Assembly (NCBI RefSeq): GCF_038396765.1
Contig: NZ_CP150096.1
Span: 6,121,001 to 6,185,000 of the forward strand
Source of the DNA: Chitinophaga caseinilytica
GTDB taxonomy: Bacteria; Bacteroidota; Bacteroidia; Chitinophagales; Chitinophagaceae
Reading direction: 5' to 3'
DNA: 64,000 nucleotides
The notes below the pieces were generated by a model. It had not been told where the DNA came from. It made no database searches and saw only the letters and a program-made list of their open reading frames with translations. Shown here piece by piece: positions 19,640-28,937 of this stretch (position 1 is its first letter; each line of letters starts with the position of its first letter). The translations under genes and the position numbers were made by a program.

Positions 19640-19831
19640 ATGGCTGGGAAAGAACAGAAGAAATCATTCGTCCTCCGCCTCGACGGCAACACCTACGAAG
19701 CCCTCGAACGTTGGGCCGCCGACGAATTCCGGAGCGTCAACGGCCAGCTGGAATGGATCATCGCCCGCGCCCTCCGCGAAGCGGGCCGCGACAAGAAAAA
19801 ACCGAAAGACAAAAAGGACGGGCCTGCCTGA
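19640..19831 (+). CDS. Arc-type ribbon-helix-helix DNA-binding protein
   Basis: 63 residues. The strand FVLRLDGNTYEALERWAADEFRSV plus a following helix ending IIARALREAG match the Arc/MetJ ribbon-helix-helix fold. The Lys-rich tail (KKKPKDKKDG) is probably disordered. It lies 3 bases after the SPFH gene and before a strong terminator, so they form a two-gene operon. It may autoregulate through the palindromes at 18726-18748, or simply work with the SPFH protein. Confidence 0.85.
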   Translation: MAGKEQKKSFVLRLDGNTYEALERWAADEFRSVNGQLEWIIARALREAGRDKKKPKDKKDGPA

Positions 19832-19850
19832 ACACCGCCCCCTTCCCATA

Positions 19851-19886
19851 AAAAGGCCCGCCGCATCCCACGGCGGGCCTCTTCGT
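19851..19886 (+). terminator. Rho-independent terminator of the SPFH/Arc operon
   Basis: Stem AGGCCCGCCG / CGGCGGGCCT around CATCCCA, about 20 bases past the Arc stop, followed by CTTCGTTT. Confidence 0.88.
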
Positions 19887-19979
19887 TTCCCTCCCAAACC
19901 CAACTTTCCTTGAAACTTTCCGCGCTACCGCTCGTCTTTTTGGTGAAATCCATCCATTCCATCCTTAAACAAACGTCAA

Positions 19980-20537
19980 ATGAAATCGCTCCTTCCCTTA
20001 CTATGCATGCTGTTGTGCGCGTCCGCCTATGGCCAGGACAAGTACAACTACAACACTTTCAACAAATTAACACCCCTTGCAGGTTCTGATTACGTGATCG
20101 CCAGCGTGGAAAGCGTCGGCAAAATGATGGCCAGCCACGGCGATGCGCTGCTGTTCATCAATACCCGTACCGGCGAGCAAAACCGGGTAGACCTCCCGGC
20201 AGATGCATCCATCCACCGCTGGGAACATGTGAAAATGGACAGCCTGGGCATCAATCTCATACTCCTGACCGGCCGCACCGTCAATCTCGACAACAACAAA
20301 AAAGGCATCGACTGGAACGATCCCATCCAGATCATCGCCGTGTCTACCGACGGGAAGCAGAAAACGCAGCTGACGGAAGACAAATTTTTCGCGGCGCAAT
20401 GGACCATCCATCCCCGCACCGGGGCGATCGTGATCACGGGATATTACGATTCCAACAACAACGGCAGATACGACAAAACCGACAAAGACGAGATCCTGGT
20501 ATTCGATTTAAGGACGCTGAAACGTGTTAAGGTGTAA
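19980..20537 (+). CDS. Small secreted protein of unknown function
   Basis: 185 residues. Signal peptide about 1-19 (LLPLLCMLLCASAYG before QDK). The mature part reads like a short beta-propeller-type or TolB-like fragment (DYVIASVES, DALLFINTRTGEQNRVDLP, IQIIAVSTDGKQKTQLTED, WTIHPRTGAIVITGYYDSN). Near residue 158 there is a calcium-loop-like pattern, DSNNNGRYDKTDKDE, as seen in dockerin or EF-hand repeats. I do not recognise a named family. It is a single gene between two terminators; the downstream one is shared with the convergent peptidase gene. Confidence 0.8.
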   Translation: MKSLLPLLCMLLCASAYGQDKYNYNTFNKLTPLAGSDYVIASVESVGKMMASHGDALLFINTRTGEQNRVDLPADASIHRWEHVKMDSLGINLILLTGRTVNLDNNKKGIDWNDPIQIIAVSTDGKQKTQLTEDKFFAAQWTIHPRTGAIVITGYYDSNNNGRYDKTDKDEILVFDLRTLKRVKV

Positions 20538-20560
20538 CCCCATCGTTCACTGTATTTCAT

Positions 20561-20590
20561 AAAAAAAGGTGCGGATTTCCGCACCTTTCC
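20561..20590. terminator. Bidirectional terminator between convergent genes
   Basis: Stem AAAGGTGCGG / CCGCACCTTT with ATTT loop, preceded by an A run and followed by T-rich sequence. It serves the secreted-protein gene (+) and the M1 peptidase gene (-). Confidence 0.88.
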
Positions 20591-20608
20591 CTTTTGTATT
20601 TTTCGCCG

Positions 20609-22930
20609 CTACTGACGTGCCTGCTGCATGGGGTTGCCGCCGGTAGACGTGCCCCTGGCCGCGCGTTCCGAGCGAAACAGCTCGAACCGCGACGGTGTGG
20701 CCTGGCGGGGCCAGCTGTTGTTGTTTTCGTCGATATCCGCCGTTTCGCGCAAGGGATCGAGTTTCATGGAAACCACCTGTTTGTCTTTGGCGAAAACCTT
20801 GGTCACTTCCTGCTCGTTGTGGCGCCAGATGTATGCGGAGATGCGGTCTGTTTCCTTCGTACCGTCTGCGAACGTCCATTCCACGATGATGGGCATTACG
20901 TTGCCGCCGATGTTGCGGAACGTTACTTCATAGAAGTTCTTTTTGCTGTCGTACAGCTGCTTTTCCTCGGGCGTGAGGGATGCCTGCATTTGCTGCCACG
21001 CAGCGCTCTGGGCGGGCGTTACGGCGAAACGGTCCCATTTGCTGTAGAAGTCCTGCAGGCTGGTATCCTGTTCCACGACGGTTTTCATCCCTTTTTCCTT
21101 ATTCCGTGTTTTGGCGATGTGCGTGTCTTCCCGGATCGCGGCGGCTTCGGCGGCTTTGTTGGTTTCAGCCGGCTCTTTGGCGTCCATCCGGTACCACTTC
21201 ACATTGTCGATGGCGATATCCACCGGTTCGATGCCGAAGAACCATCCGCGCCAGAACCAGTCGAGGTCTACGGCGGAAGCATCTTCCATGGTACGGAAGA
21301 AATCGGTGGGTGTAGGATGCTTGAAAGCCCAGCGGCGCGCATATTCCCGGAAAGCATAATCGAACAGCTCGCGGCCCATGACGGTTTCGCGGAGGATGTT
21401 CAGCGCCGTGGCCGGTTTGGCATAAGCGTTGGGGCCGAACATGATGATGTTTTCGGAATTGCTCATCACGGGCTCCAGCTTGTCTTTCGGCATGCTCATA
21501 TATTCCACGATGTGGTGCGCGGGGCCCCTGCGCGAGGGGAAATTGGCATCCCACTCCTGCTCCGCCATGAACTGGCAGAAGGTGTTGAGCCCTTCGTCCA
21601 TCCACGTCCACTGCCGCTCGTCGGAGTTCACGATCATGGGGAAGAAGTTGTGGCCCACTTCGTGGATGATCACGCCGATCATGCCGTTCTTCGTGGATTC
21701 GCTATAGGTGCCGTCCGCTTCGGCGCGGCCGTAGTTGAAACAGATCATCGGGTATTCCATCCCGTTGGCCGCTTCCACGGAAATGGCCACCGGATAGGGA
21801 TACGGAATGGTATGATTAGAATAGGAGCGCAGCGTATGCCCCACAACTTTGGTGGAATAACGGCGGTAGAGCGGATAGGCTTCGGGGCCGTAGTAGCTCA
21901 TGGCCATGACGTGCTTTCCTTCGATATTCACGCCCATGGCGTCCCACACGAGGCGGCGGGAAGCTACCATGGCGAAATCGCGGACGTTGGTGGCTTCGAA
22001 TATCCAGGTTTTTTTGCGGTCGGATTTATGTTTGATGGCATCCTGCGCTTCGGCGAGGGTCACGATCTCGACGGGCTCGGTGGACTTCTGCGCCTGCTGC
22101 CAGCGTTGGAACTGTGCGGGAGACAGCATTTCCTTATAGTTGCGGCATTCGCCGGTACCGCCTACCACATGGTCTGCCGGAACGGTCATTTTCACTTTGA
22201 AGTTGCCGAAGGTGAGGGCGAATTCGCCGCGGCCGGTGAACTGTTTGTTCTGCCAGCCCTGGAAGTCGGAATACACGGCGAGGCGGGGGTACCACTGCGC
22301 GATGGTGTACAGATCGTTGCCATCGGCCGCGAAATGCTCGTACCCGCCCCTTCCGCCGAGGGTCATGCGGTTGGGGACCTTGTACCACCAGTCTACCTTG
22401 AACACGATTTTTTCGCCCGGTTTGAGCGTTTGCGGCATCTCGATGCGCATCATGGTCTGGTTGATGGTATAAGGGAGCGTTTTGCCGGAGGCGTCGGTCA
22501 CTTTGGTGATGTTCACCCCGTGGCCCTGTTCCATGCCCAGGAGCCGGCCGATCTCGCGGCCGCTCATCCGGTCTTTCATATTGCTGCCGTCGAAGCTGTT
22601 GTTATCCGACTTCGGGTCGTGCTCGTTTTCGTCGAGCTGCAGCCAGATGTAGGTAAGCGGATCGGGGGAATTGTTGTAGTAGGTCACGGTTTCGGAACCG
22701 TTGAGGCGGCGCTGCACTTCGTCGAGCTCCGCGGTGATGTCGTAATCCGCGCGCTGCTGCCAGTATTTCGGCCCGGGCACGCCGGAGGCGGAGCGGTACA
22801 TGTTGGGATCTGCGAGCAGGTACCCCAGCTGTTCGAAGCGGTTGCCGTGGTTGGACCCCGGGTTGTTTTGCGCCATCGTTGCGAGGGGCGCGGCTACGAG
22901 GAGGCTTCCTATGATGGAACGTATGGTCAT
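20609..22930 (-). CDS. M1-family metallopeptidase (aminopeptidase N-like), secreted
   Basis: 773 residues with a signal peptide (about 1-21, PLATMA before QNN). The N-terminal beta domain (ETVTYYNNSPDPLTYIWLQLDEN) precedes the gluzincin centre HEVGHNFFPMIVNSDE around residue 423; the third zinc ligand is in WMDEGLN about 18 residues later. This matches M1 zinc peptidases, which remove N-terminal residues, although the GAMEN exopeptidase motif is not obvious. It lies 6 bases after the HupE/UreJ-like gene, likely co-transcribed. A shared terminator follows. Confidence 0.92.
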   Translation of the reverse strand: MTIRSIIGSLLVAAPLATMAQNNPGSNHGNRFEQLGYLLADPNMYRSASGVPGPKYWQQRADYDITAELDEVQRRLNGSETVTYYNNSPDPLTYIWLQLDENEHDPKSDNNSFDGSNMKDRMSGREIGRLLGMEQGHGVNITKVTDASGKTLPYTINQTMMRIEMPQTLKPGEKIVFKVDWWYKVPNRMTLGGRGGYEHFAADGNDLYTIAQWYPRLAVYSDFQGWQNKQFTGRGEFALTFGNFKVKMTVPADHVVGGTGECRNYKEMLSPAQFQRWQQAQKSTEPVEIVTLAEAQDAIKHKSDRKKTWIFEATNVRDFAMVASRRLVWDAMGVNIEGKHVMAMSYYGPEAYPLYRRYSTKVVGHTLRSYSNHTIPYPYPVAISVEAANGMEYPMICFNYGRAEADGTYSESTKNGMIGVIIHEVGHNFFPMIVNSDERQWTWMDEGLNTFCQFMAEQEWDANFPSRRGPAHHIVEYMSMPKDKLEPVMSNSENIIMFGPNAYAKPATALNILRETVMGRELFDYAFREYARRWAFKHPTPTDFFRTMEDASAVDLDWFWRGWFFGIEPVDIAIDNVKWYRMDAKEPAETNKAAEAAAIREDTHIAKTRNKEKGMKTVVEQDTSLQDFYSKWDRFAVTPAQSAAWQQMQASLTPEEKQLYDSKKNFYEVTFRNIGGNVMPIIVEWTFADGTKETDRISAYIWRHNEQEVTKVFAKDKQVVSMKLDPLRETADIDENNNSWPRQATPSRFELFRSERAARGTSTGGNPMQQARQ

Positions 22931-22936
22931 CTCGAT

Positions 22937-23527
22937 TTATTTTTCCAGTATAATTCCGAATCTTTCAATGCTCATGACGAACGCCACCCCGAAGATAGCG
23001 GCGGAAAGGAACAGGGTCCAGTCGCGGCGGGGGGCCTTTCCCACCAGGATCACCAGCTGGGAAATCAAAAGCACGATGGTTACGATGATCAGTTGCCCGA
23101 ATTCCAGGCCCAGGTTAAAGGCCAGGAGCGGTTGCAGGATATCGGTCTGCGAGCCGAGCATGCTGCGGAGGTAGTTGGAGAACCCCATCCCGTGGATCAA
23201 CCCGAAAAACAGCGCGAAAAAGTAATTCCATTTCACGCGGCCCGGCTCCTTCCCGCCCCTGAACACGTTCGCCAGCGCCGTTAAGACGATGGTGACGGGG
23301 ATGAGGAACTCGATGAGGTCGGTAGGTACCCGCACAATGTTGAGCACACTCAGCGCCAAAGTCACGGAATGACCAAGCGTAAAGGCCGTCACCAGGATCA
23401 GCACCTTCTTCCAGTCTTTCAACGTATACACGGCACAAAGCGCCATGATGAACAAAATGTGGTCGTACCCTCCAAGATCTGCGATATGTTGCCAGCCCTC
23501 CTCGAAATACATGCTGAACTCCTGCAT
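22937..23527 (-). CDS. HupE/UreJ-like integral membrane protein
   Basis: 196 residues with about six membrane helices. Family marks: GYDHILFIMALCAVY near residue 20, TAFTLGHSVTLALSVL, FFALFFGLIHGMGFSNYL and a long C-terminal helix pair. HupE/UreJ proteins are implicated in nickel or cobalt handling, but in Bacteroidota this variant sits without hydrogenase or urease genes, as here, and its substrate is unknown. It is divergent from the DUF6702 gene 69 bases away, a pairing consistent with joint function. Confidence 0.85.
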   Translation of the reverse strand: MQEFSMYFEEGWQHIADLGGYDHILFIMALCAVYTLKDWKKVLILVTAFTLGHSVTLALSVLNIVRVPTDLIEFLIPVTIVLTALANVFRGGKEPGRVKWNYFFALFFGLIHGMGFSNYLRSMLGSQTDILQPLLAFNLGLEFGQLIIVTIVLLISQLVILVGKAPRRDWTLFLSAAIFGVAFVMSIERFGIILEK

Positions 23528-23596
23528 GGCATAGATTTTTGCGTAACTTCGTAATGTTAAACAGTTACCGGTAAATATAAAAATTTTTAAGGGCCA

Positions 23597-24085
23597 ATGG
23601 GAGTAATGCTATTTAAATGGTGCCTGCCCGCGATCATGACCGCAGTGCACCCTTTCTACATGAGTGTCACGGAAATACGCTATAATTCCCCCCGCAAGTC
23701 CCTGGAAATCAGTTGCCGCATCTTTTCCGACGACCTGGAGAACGTCCTGAAAAAGGAATCGAAGCAGCCGCTGGACATTATCCATCCCAAGAACCGCCCT
23801 GCCGCCGATTCCCTCGTAGCGCAATATCTCCGCAGGCATTTGTTCCTGTCGGCCGATGGCAAACCCGTTTCCCTCAAATACCTCGGCTACGAAATCTCCG
23901 AAGACGCCACCTGGTGCTACCTGGAATGTACGCCCATGGCCCCGTTCCGGAAGCTGGACATCAAAAACGATATCCTGTATGCGGAACACGGCACCCAAAG
24001 CCACATGCTCCATGTGATCGTGAACGACCGCCGGCAAAGCACGAAGCTGGACAATCCCTCGTCCAGCGCCACTTTCAGCTTCTAA
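23597..24085 (+). CDS. DUF6702-family protein
   Basis: 162 residues. A short hydrophobic N-terminus (about 1-17) suggests export. The body shows the family pattern HPFYMSVTEIRYN, SLEISCRIFSDDLENVLKK, VAQYLRRHLFLSADGKPV, YLGYEISEDATWCYLE. Function unknown; it usually neighbours HupE/UreJ-like and M1 peptidase genes, as here. Its stop codon is 2 bases from the convergent stop of the ligase gene, so no room is left for a classical terminator between them. Confidence 0.85.
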   Translation: MGVMLFKWCLPAIMTAVHPFYMSVTEIRYNSPRKSLEISCRIFSDDLENVLKKESKQPLDIIHPKNRPAADSLVAQYLRRHLFLSADGKPVSLKYLGYEISEDATWCYLECTPMAPFRKLDIKNDILYAEHGTQSHMLHVIVNDRRQSTKLDNPSSSATFSF

Positions 24086-24087
24086 AA

Positions 24088-25379
24088 CTATTTCCTGTTA
24101 TCGATGAATTTGACCGGTTTGCGGCTGCTTTCCGGGAACTGCATTTTGAGGATGTCCGGCATGGCGCAATAGCGCACCTGCGGGATGACGCGCAGCTTGG
24201 CCTGGAGGTACGATTTGATGCGCCGGTCCGTGTCTTCCGACTCCTCGCGCGGGTGCAGGTGCAACAGGATTTCGTCGGTCCCGATCTCGTTGGAGAACAC
24301 TTCCACCACGAATTCCCGCACATCTTCCATATCGCTCAGCAGGTCGTACAGCGCCGGCGGATACAGCGTAGTGCCCTTGTACTTGATCATCTGCTTGCGC
24401 CGCCCGATCACGGGTGAAAGGCGAAGCGTCTGGCGGCCGCAGCTGCAGGGCGTTGCATCGTACTGGCAAATGTCTCCGGTCTTGTAACGCAGCAGGGGCA
24501 TGGCTTCCACGCCCAGCGTAGTGATGGTCACCTCGCCCGGCGCGCCCGGCGGAACGGGGCGGTCCTGCTCATCGAGCAGCTCCACGATGAGCAGTTCGGG
24601 ATGATGATGCCCCCTTTGCTTTGGCGGCATTCGGTGAAGGCGGTCTGCATTTCGGTGGATGCGTATGTGGAAAACAGATCGATGTTCCATTTGTCCGTGA
24701 TCTTCTTCCCCAGCACGTTGTACGAGAAATCGGTGTTGCGGATGTTCTCGCCGATGCAGACGGCTTTTTTCACGGAAGAAGCGTTGATGTCGATCCCATG
24801 TTCCTCCGCGAAAGCGATCAGTTTGAGGATGAAGGAAGGTACGGCAACGATGACGGTGGGCTGAATGCGCTGGATGTTTTCCCATTGGAGCGACGGTACG
24901 CCCGGCCCCACGCGCAGCACGCCCGCGCCCAGCTTGCGGATGCCGTTGTAATAGGCCATCCCGGCCATGAACTGGCGGTCGAGGGTGAGCATCAGCTGGT
25001 AAATGTCTTCGTCGGTGCCGCCGGCGCAACTGAACGAGATGAATTCGTTGTAACTGAGGCGGTCGAGGTCTTTTTCCGTGAGCGGGATGACCACGGGGCG
25101 GCCCAAAGTGCCGGAAGTGGAAGTATATTCGGCGATCTTGCTTTTGTCGACACAGAGAAAATCCCAGTTCCGCTGCTGCAGGTCTTCCTTAGTGACCGTT
25201 GGCAGGCGCTGCAGATCGTCGAGCGAACGGATGTTGTCCGTATCGATGTTGTTGGCGGCGAACCATTCGCGGTAAAAGGGCGAAAACTGGCGGAGATAGC
25301 CGACCAGGTGCTGCAGCTCCTTGTTCTGGAACTGGCGGATGGCGGCGGGATGTTGAAGTTCTATATCCGGGATATACAT
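24088..25379 (-). CDS. PaaK-like AMP-dependent acyl/aryl-CoA (or ACP) ligase of the flexirubin cluster (apparent frameshift)
   Basis: About 430 residues after restoring one base. Motifs: P-loop TSTSGTLGRPV (about 95), VGPGVPSLQWE, the YASTEMQTAF core near 235, then LLRYKTGDICQY and a C-terminal lid domain with RRKQMIKYKGTTLYP. It should adenylate an aromatic or fatty acid; in this cluster the p-coumarate made by the ammonia-lyase is a good candidate. The frame breaks at a run of five C (24610-24614). With six the protein reads SKGG followed by HHHPELLIVE. Last gene of the 25-gene operon, 10 bases after acpS. Confidence 0.85.
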
Positions 25380-25389
25380 AATTCCTTGG

Positions 25390-25752
25390 TTATAAAATGA
25401 CCACGGTGGCCATGGCCACGGTTTTCACGTGCGACAGCGACAGCAATACCTGCGTGCCTTCGGGCAGCGGCGCGGCGTTGCCGATGAGAAAAATCTCGGG
25501 TTTTCCGGAGGCGTTGTTCCGCACTTCGATCTCGTTGAATTGCATGCCGCTGCCGGCCCACCCGGTGCCGAGGGCTTTGAGGAAAGCCTCCTTGGCGGCG
25601 AAGCGGGCGGCGTAACTTTCGTACTTGTTGACCTGCTTTTCGCAATACGCGATCTCGAGCGGCGAAAACACCAGCTCGCGGAAGCCCTGGCTTTTGCCGA
25701 TCTTCTCCGCGATGCGGTCTACTTCCACGATATCTGTTCCGAGCCCTTTCAT
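25390..25752 (-). CDS. acpS: Holo-[acyl-carrier-protein] synthase
   Basis: 120 residues, the usual AcpS size. Has the magnesium-binding motif GTDIVEVDRI at residues 4-14 and the second family motif RFAAKEAFLKALGTG near residue 50. It moves phosphopantetheine from CoA to the serine of ACPs; the two ACPs of this cluster (38676, 45478) are the obvious partners, though it could be the general AcpS of the cell. It overlaps the C45-type gene upstream by 4 bases. Confidence 0.93.
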   Translation of the reverse strand: MKGLGTDIVEVDRIAEKIGKSQGFRELVFSPLEIAYCEKQVNKYESYAARFAAKEAFLKALGTGWAGSGMQFNEIEVRNNASGKPEIFLIGNAAPLPEGTQVLLSLSHVKTVAMATVVIL

Positions 25753-27425
25753 TTTAGTTTATCGCATTGTTCGATTTGACGTTGGATGTGCTCCTTTTCC
25801 GGGACCGTAGCGATCTCTTTCGTCAACGCCTGCTGGTAATATTTTTTCGCTTCGGCGAACTGTTTCCGTTTGAACAGGTAATCTCCGGCGATCACCCAGG
25901 CGTGGTAATACGCCGGGTTGTCGGCCGTGATCTGCTTCACGTCGATCTCCTCCCCGTCCATCACGGCTTGTTTGAGCCGGCGGAAGTCCATGAATTTACG
26001 ATAGTTGTCGGTAAGCAGGAAGGAATCTTTCGGGACGATGAGGCTGCTGTCGCAGATTTCGTGGTCGGAAACGAGGCCGTTCATGGCGAAAACCTTGTTC
26101 AGGTCGTACGCTACGAATTCGCCCAGTTGCCAGGGCGCGGCAGATACCCACACGATTTTTTCTTTGGGTTTGAAGACGATGGCGTGATGGGCGATCAGTT
26201 GGTTGAGGGCTTTTTCGTTCCCCATCCCGATGTCTGCATCGTTCAGGCCGCGCTGGTCGCGGAGGATGGCGATGGTTTTGGCGACGCTGTTCTTCCCGTT
26301 CCGTTCCAGCAATTGTTGCAATCGTTCGTACCGGTACGGCGACGCGCTTCCCGCCAGCTGTTCCCGGTTGGCCTGGGAGGCGCCCAGCTGCTGGCTCTGG
26401 AAATGGTTGGCGCAGGAGATCTCGCTGCCTTTGGGATCGTACAACGCAATGCCGTCGGGCGTTTTCTCGATGATGGCGGCGCGATTGTCGGCCGCAGAAC
26501 CGATGAGGAACGATTCGCTCACGAACATTTTCCGCTTCGCCGCGATGGCGTACGCTTCCTGGATGTTCCCCGCATATTGCAGTATTTCCCGCGCCACGAG
26601 CGATACCGGCGTGGCCGATCCCGAAGGGATTTCGCTCTTTGCGGCGTTGATGGTCACCGTCAGGCCCTGCATGTTCATCCCCGACACCACGCCCGTAAAT
26701 CCGCCCCAGGTGATCATCACGAACGGATGCCCTTTGTCTGGCCGGTAAAACGCCACGATCTTGTCTTCCGCGAATTTATCGCCCACATAAAAATCGAAAT
26801 TCCGGCCGATGATAAGGGAACTGTCTTCCGAACGGTCGTTCCACGTCCCGAACGACGTGCAGCCTACCAGCGCCAGATTCTGCAGCGCATGGCCGATGTC
26901 GTGCGCCGCATGATAGTTCATGATGCGCTGGTAATTGGTGCCGATAAATCCGTAGTTCGGCGATGCGGAGAACGATACGCCGTAAATTTCTTCCTTGTAT
27001 TCTTCCGGCACGTTTTTGTCCATATTCCGGTTGAACCAGCCGATGAGGTATTTCAGGAAATGCTGGTACGTTTTCGAAGGGATCATTTTGCCGATCTGTT
27101 CGGTGAAATGATCTTCCTGGCGCTGCACCAGTTCTTCGGCGAGCTTTCCGTACACGACGCCCCTTTCGAAAGGTTTCCCTTCCACATACATTTCGTACAA
27201 ACCGCTTTTGCTCTTCCGGAACCAGCTGTTTCCCAGGGTATACGCCGTGGAATCGAGTTGTTTGCGCTGCCATTGGAGCGCGCTTTTATCGGCGATCTCC
27301 GGCGGCTGCATCCGCGCCACGATCCAGAGGTAGATGAACAGCCCCAATATCAGCAGCACGAAAAACCCGGCAGTGTACGCCAGTATCTTCCCTAATCTCC
27401 TCCAGATGCTCTTTTTCTTTGCCAT
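25749..27425 (-). CDS. C45-family (penicillin-acyltransferase-like) Ntn hydrolase with C-terminal TPR-like helices
   Basis: 558 residues. One N-terminal membrane helix (about 15-37). Peptidase C45/acyl-CoA:6-APA acyltransferase fold: Cys189 in LVGCTSFGTW is the expected autocatalytic nucleophile, followed by IIGRNFDFYVGDKF and SGMNMQGLTVTINAA. Residues about 500-555 form TPR-like helices (AWVIAGDYLFKRKQFAEAKKYYQQAL). Such enzymes cleave or transfer acyl amide or ester bonds. In a flexirubin cluster it may acylate the polyene with the resorcinol part; this is inference. The membrane anchor suggests it acts at the inner membrane's outer face. Confidence 0.85.
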   Translation of the reverse strand: MAKKKSIWRRLGKILAYTAGFFVLLILGLFIYLWIVARMQPPEIADKSALQWQRKQLDSTAYTLGNSWFRKSKSGLYEMYVEGKPFERGVVYGKLAEELVQRQEDHFTEQIGKMIPSKTYQHFLKYLIGWFNRNMDKNVPEEYKEEIYGVSFSASPNYGFIGTNYQRIMNYHAAHDIGHALQNLALVGCTSFGTWNDRSEDSSLIIGRNFDFYVGDKFAEDKIVAFYRPDKGHPFVMITWGGFTGVVSGMNMQGLTVTINAAKSEIPSGSATPVSLVAREILQYAGNIQEAYAIAAKRKMFVSESFLIGSAADNRAAIIEKTPDGIALYDPKGSEISCANHFQSQQLGASQANREQLAGSASPYRYERLQQLLERNGKNSVAKTIAILRDQRGLNDADIGMGNEKALNQLIAHHAIVFKPKEKIVWVSAAPWQLGEFVAYDLNKVFAMNGLVSDHEICDSSLIVPKDSFLLTDNYRKFMDFRRLKQAVMDGEEIDVKQITADNPAYYHAWVIAGDYLFKRKQFAEAKKYYQQALTKEIATVPEKEHIQRQIEQCDKLK

Positions 27426-27428
27426 TGT

Positions 27429-28937
27429 TTATGCTTCAGTTATCTCGTGCAATAGTTTTTCCATGTCCAGTAATTCGCCGCAGGTGAGCAGGGCCGTCAT
27501 CGTAACGCCCAGGATGCCGTGCAGGTTGAGATTCTGCCCGGTGAGGAACAGGTTGTTCAGTTTGGTGCGGGCGCTGATGAAGGTGCGCAGCGGATCGTTA
27601 CAATCTTTCAGGATGCCGTACATCGACCCGTCGTTCGTGCCGATGTAGTCGCGGAAAGAAAGCGGCGTGGCTACGGAGTAGCTTTGGATGCACTGGCGCA
27701 TCACTGGGAAACGACGTTCCACGATATCGAGCAGTTTTTCGGCTTTCCGTATTTTGAACGCTTCGTAATCTTCGCCTCTCGGGCCTTCCTTGGAAACGGT
27801 GTTGAACGTATGTTTCCAGGGCTCCAGTTCGCTGATGTTCATGTAAGCGAGGATGGAGCAGCTGTTGGCGAAGCGGTGGTCTTTGGGATCGGGGGTGATG
27901 AACATGGAGTAATTCAGCGGCCATGCATCTTCCGAATAATCGTGCCCGCTCCACACATCTTCCACGTCGTGATAATAGAAATTGTAATTCATGTGGGGGA
28001 ACAGCCCGGGCTTGAGCACGGCGTTCAGCATGAGGCAGCCGTTCCCGTTTTCCAGGGTGCTGATACGGCTGCGGTAAGCCTGGCGGATGACGTCGCTTTC
28101 CAGCATGTCCAGCGTATTGGCCGGGTGGATGTTGGAAATGAAGTATTTTCCGTGATAGCGCTCCCCGTCGGCCGTTTCCACGTATTCCACATCGCGCCCT
28201 TCGGCCACGATCCTTTTGACTTCCTTATGTTTCAGCAGGGTGCCGTTGTTTTCGAGGATCACGCGGGTGAGCCATTTCCCGATCTGCGATCCTCCGTTCA
28301 GGCATTTCCACGAGCTTTCTATGTAACTATTCAGCACCAGCGCATGCACGTACATGGGCGTTTTCCCGCGGACGCCGGCGTACAGCGAGCTATTGGCCCC
28401 CAATACCGCCGTGAGCTTTTTATTGCTGCTCAGCCCCTCGATATAGGTAGCCGCATCCATCCCCAACACCGATTCCTTCTCCCCGTAATCCCCCATCCGC
28501 AGGTTGTACAGCGGGAATTTACCGCAGATGTGTTTGAGCATCTCGCAATATTCGCGCAGGGCTTTTTCCTCGCCGGGGAAGTCGTGCAGCAGATTTTCGA
28601 TGAACCCCTCGTACCCCTGTGCCATTTTGTATTCCCGCGGATCGTCTCGGAAAGCGATGCGGTCGAAACAATCCATGTCGAGCCGCTTCAGCTTCAGTTT
28701 GTCCATGATCCCGAGGTATTTGAACACCTGGTACAGGTTCTGCCCCGGCGCCAGGCCGCCCACATAATGCACGCCGGAATCGAAGATGGTCTTATCGCGG
28801 CTGAACGTTTGCAGGCATCCGCCGATCTGTTTGTTTTTTTCGAGTACGAGCACGCGATAGCCGTTCTTGCTGAGGATCGCTCCGCAAACCAGGCCACCGA
28901 GGCCGCTGCCGGCTATGACTACGTCGTACTTATGCAT
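27429..28937 (-). CDS. FAD-dependent phytoene-desaturase-like oxidoreductase
   Basis: 502 residues from the ATG at 28937, chosen because it gives the Rossmann start MHKYDVVIAGSGLGGLVCGAIL at once; a longer frame upstream runs back through the neighbouring gene. Dinucleotide motif GSGLGG, LVLEKNKQIGGCLQTF, and a C-terminal FAD segment NNLFLTGQNLNLHGILG, as in CrtI-type desaturases and retinol saturases. Probably introduces or isomerises double bonds in the polyene, or oxidises the product. The start overlaps the end of the MMPL fusion gene by 8 bases (ATGCATAA), indicating translational coupling. Confidence 0.87.
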   Translation of the reverse strand: MHKYDVVIAGSGLGGLVCGAILSKNGYRVLVLEKNKQIGGCLQTFSRDKTIFDSGVHYVGGLAPGQNLYQVFKYLGIMDKLKLKRLDMDCFDRIAFRDDPREYKMAQGYEGFIENLLHDFPGEEKALREYCEMLKHICGKFPLYNLRMGDYGEKESVLGMDAATYIEGLSSNKKLTAVLGANSSLYAGVRGKTPMYVHALVLNSYIESSWKCLNGGSQIGKWLTRVILENNGTLLKHKEVKRIVAEGRDVEYVETADGERYHGKYFISNIHPANTLDMLESDVIRQAYRSRISTLENGNGCLMLNAVLKPGLFPHMNYNFYYHDVEDVWSGHDYSEDAWPLNYSMFITPDPKDHRFANSCSILAYMNISELEPWKHTFNTVSKEGPRGEDYEAFKIRKAEKLLDIVERRFPVMRQCIQSYSVATPLSFRDYIGTNDGSMYGILKDCNDPLRTFISARTKLNNLFLTGQNLNLHGILGVTMTALLTCGELLDMEKLLHEITEA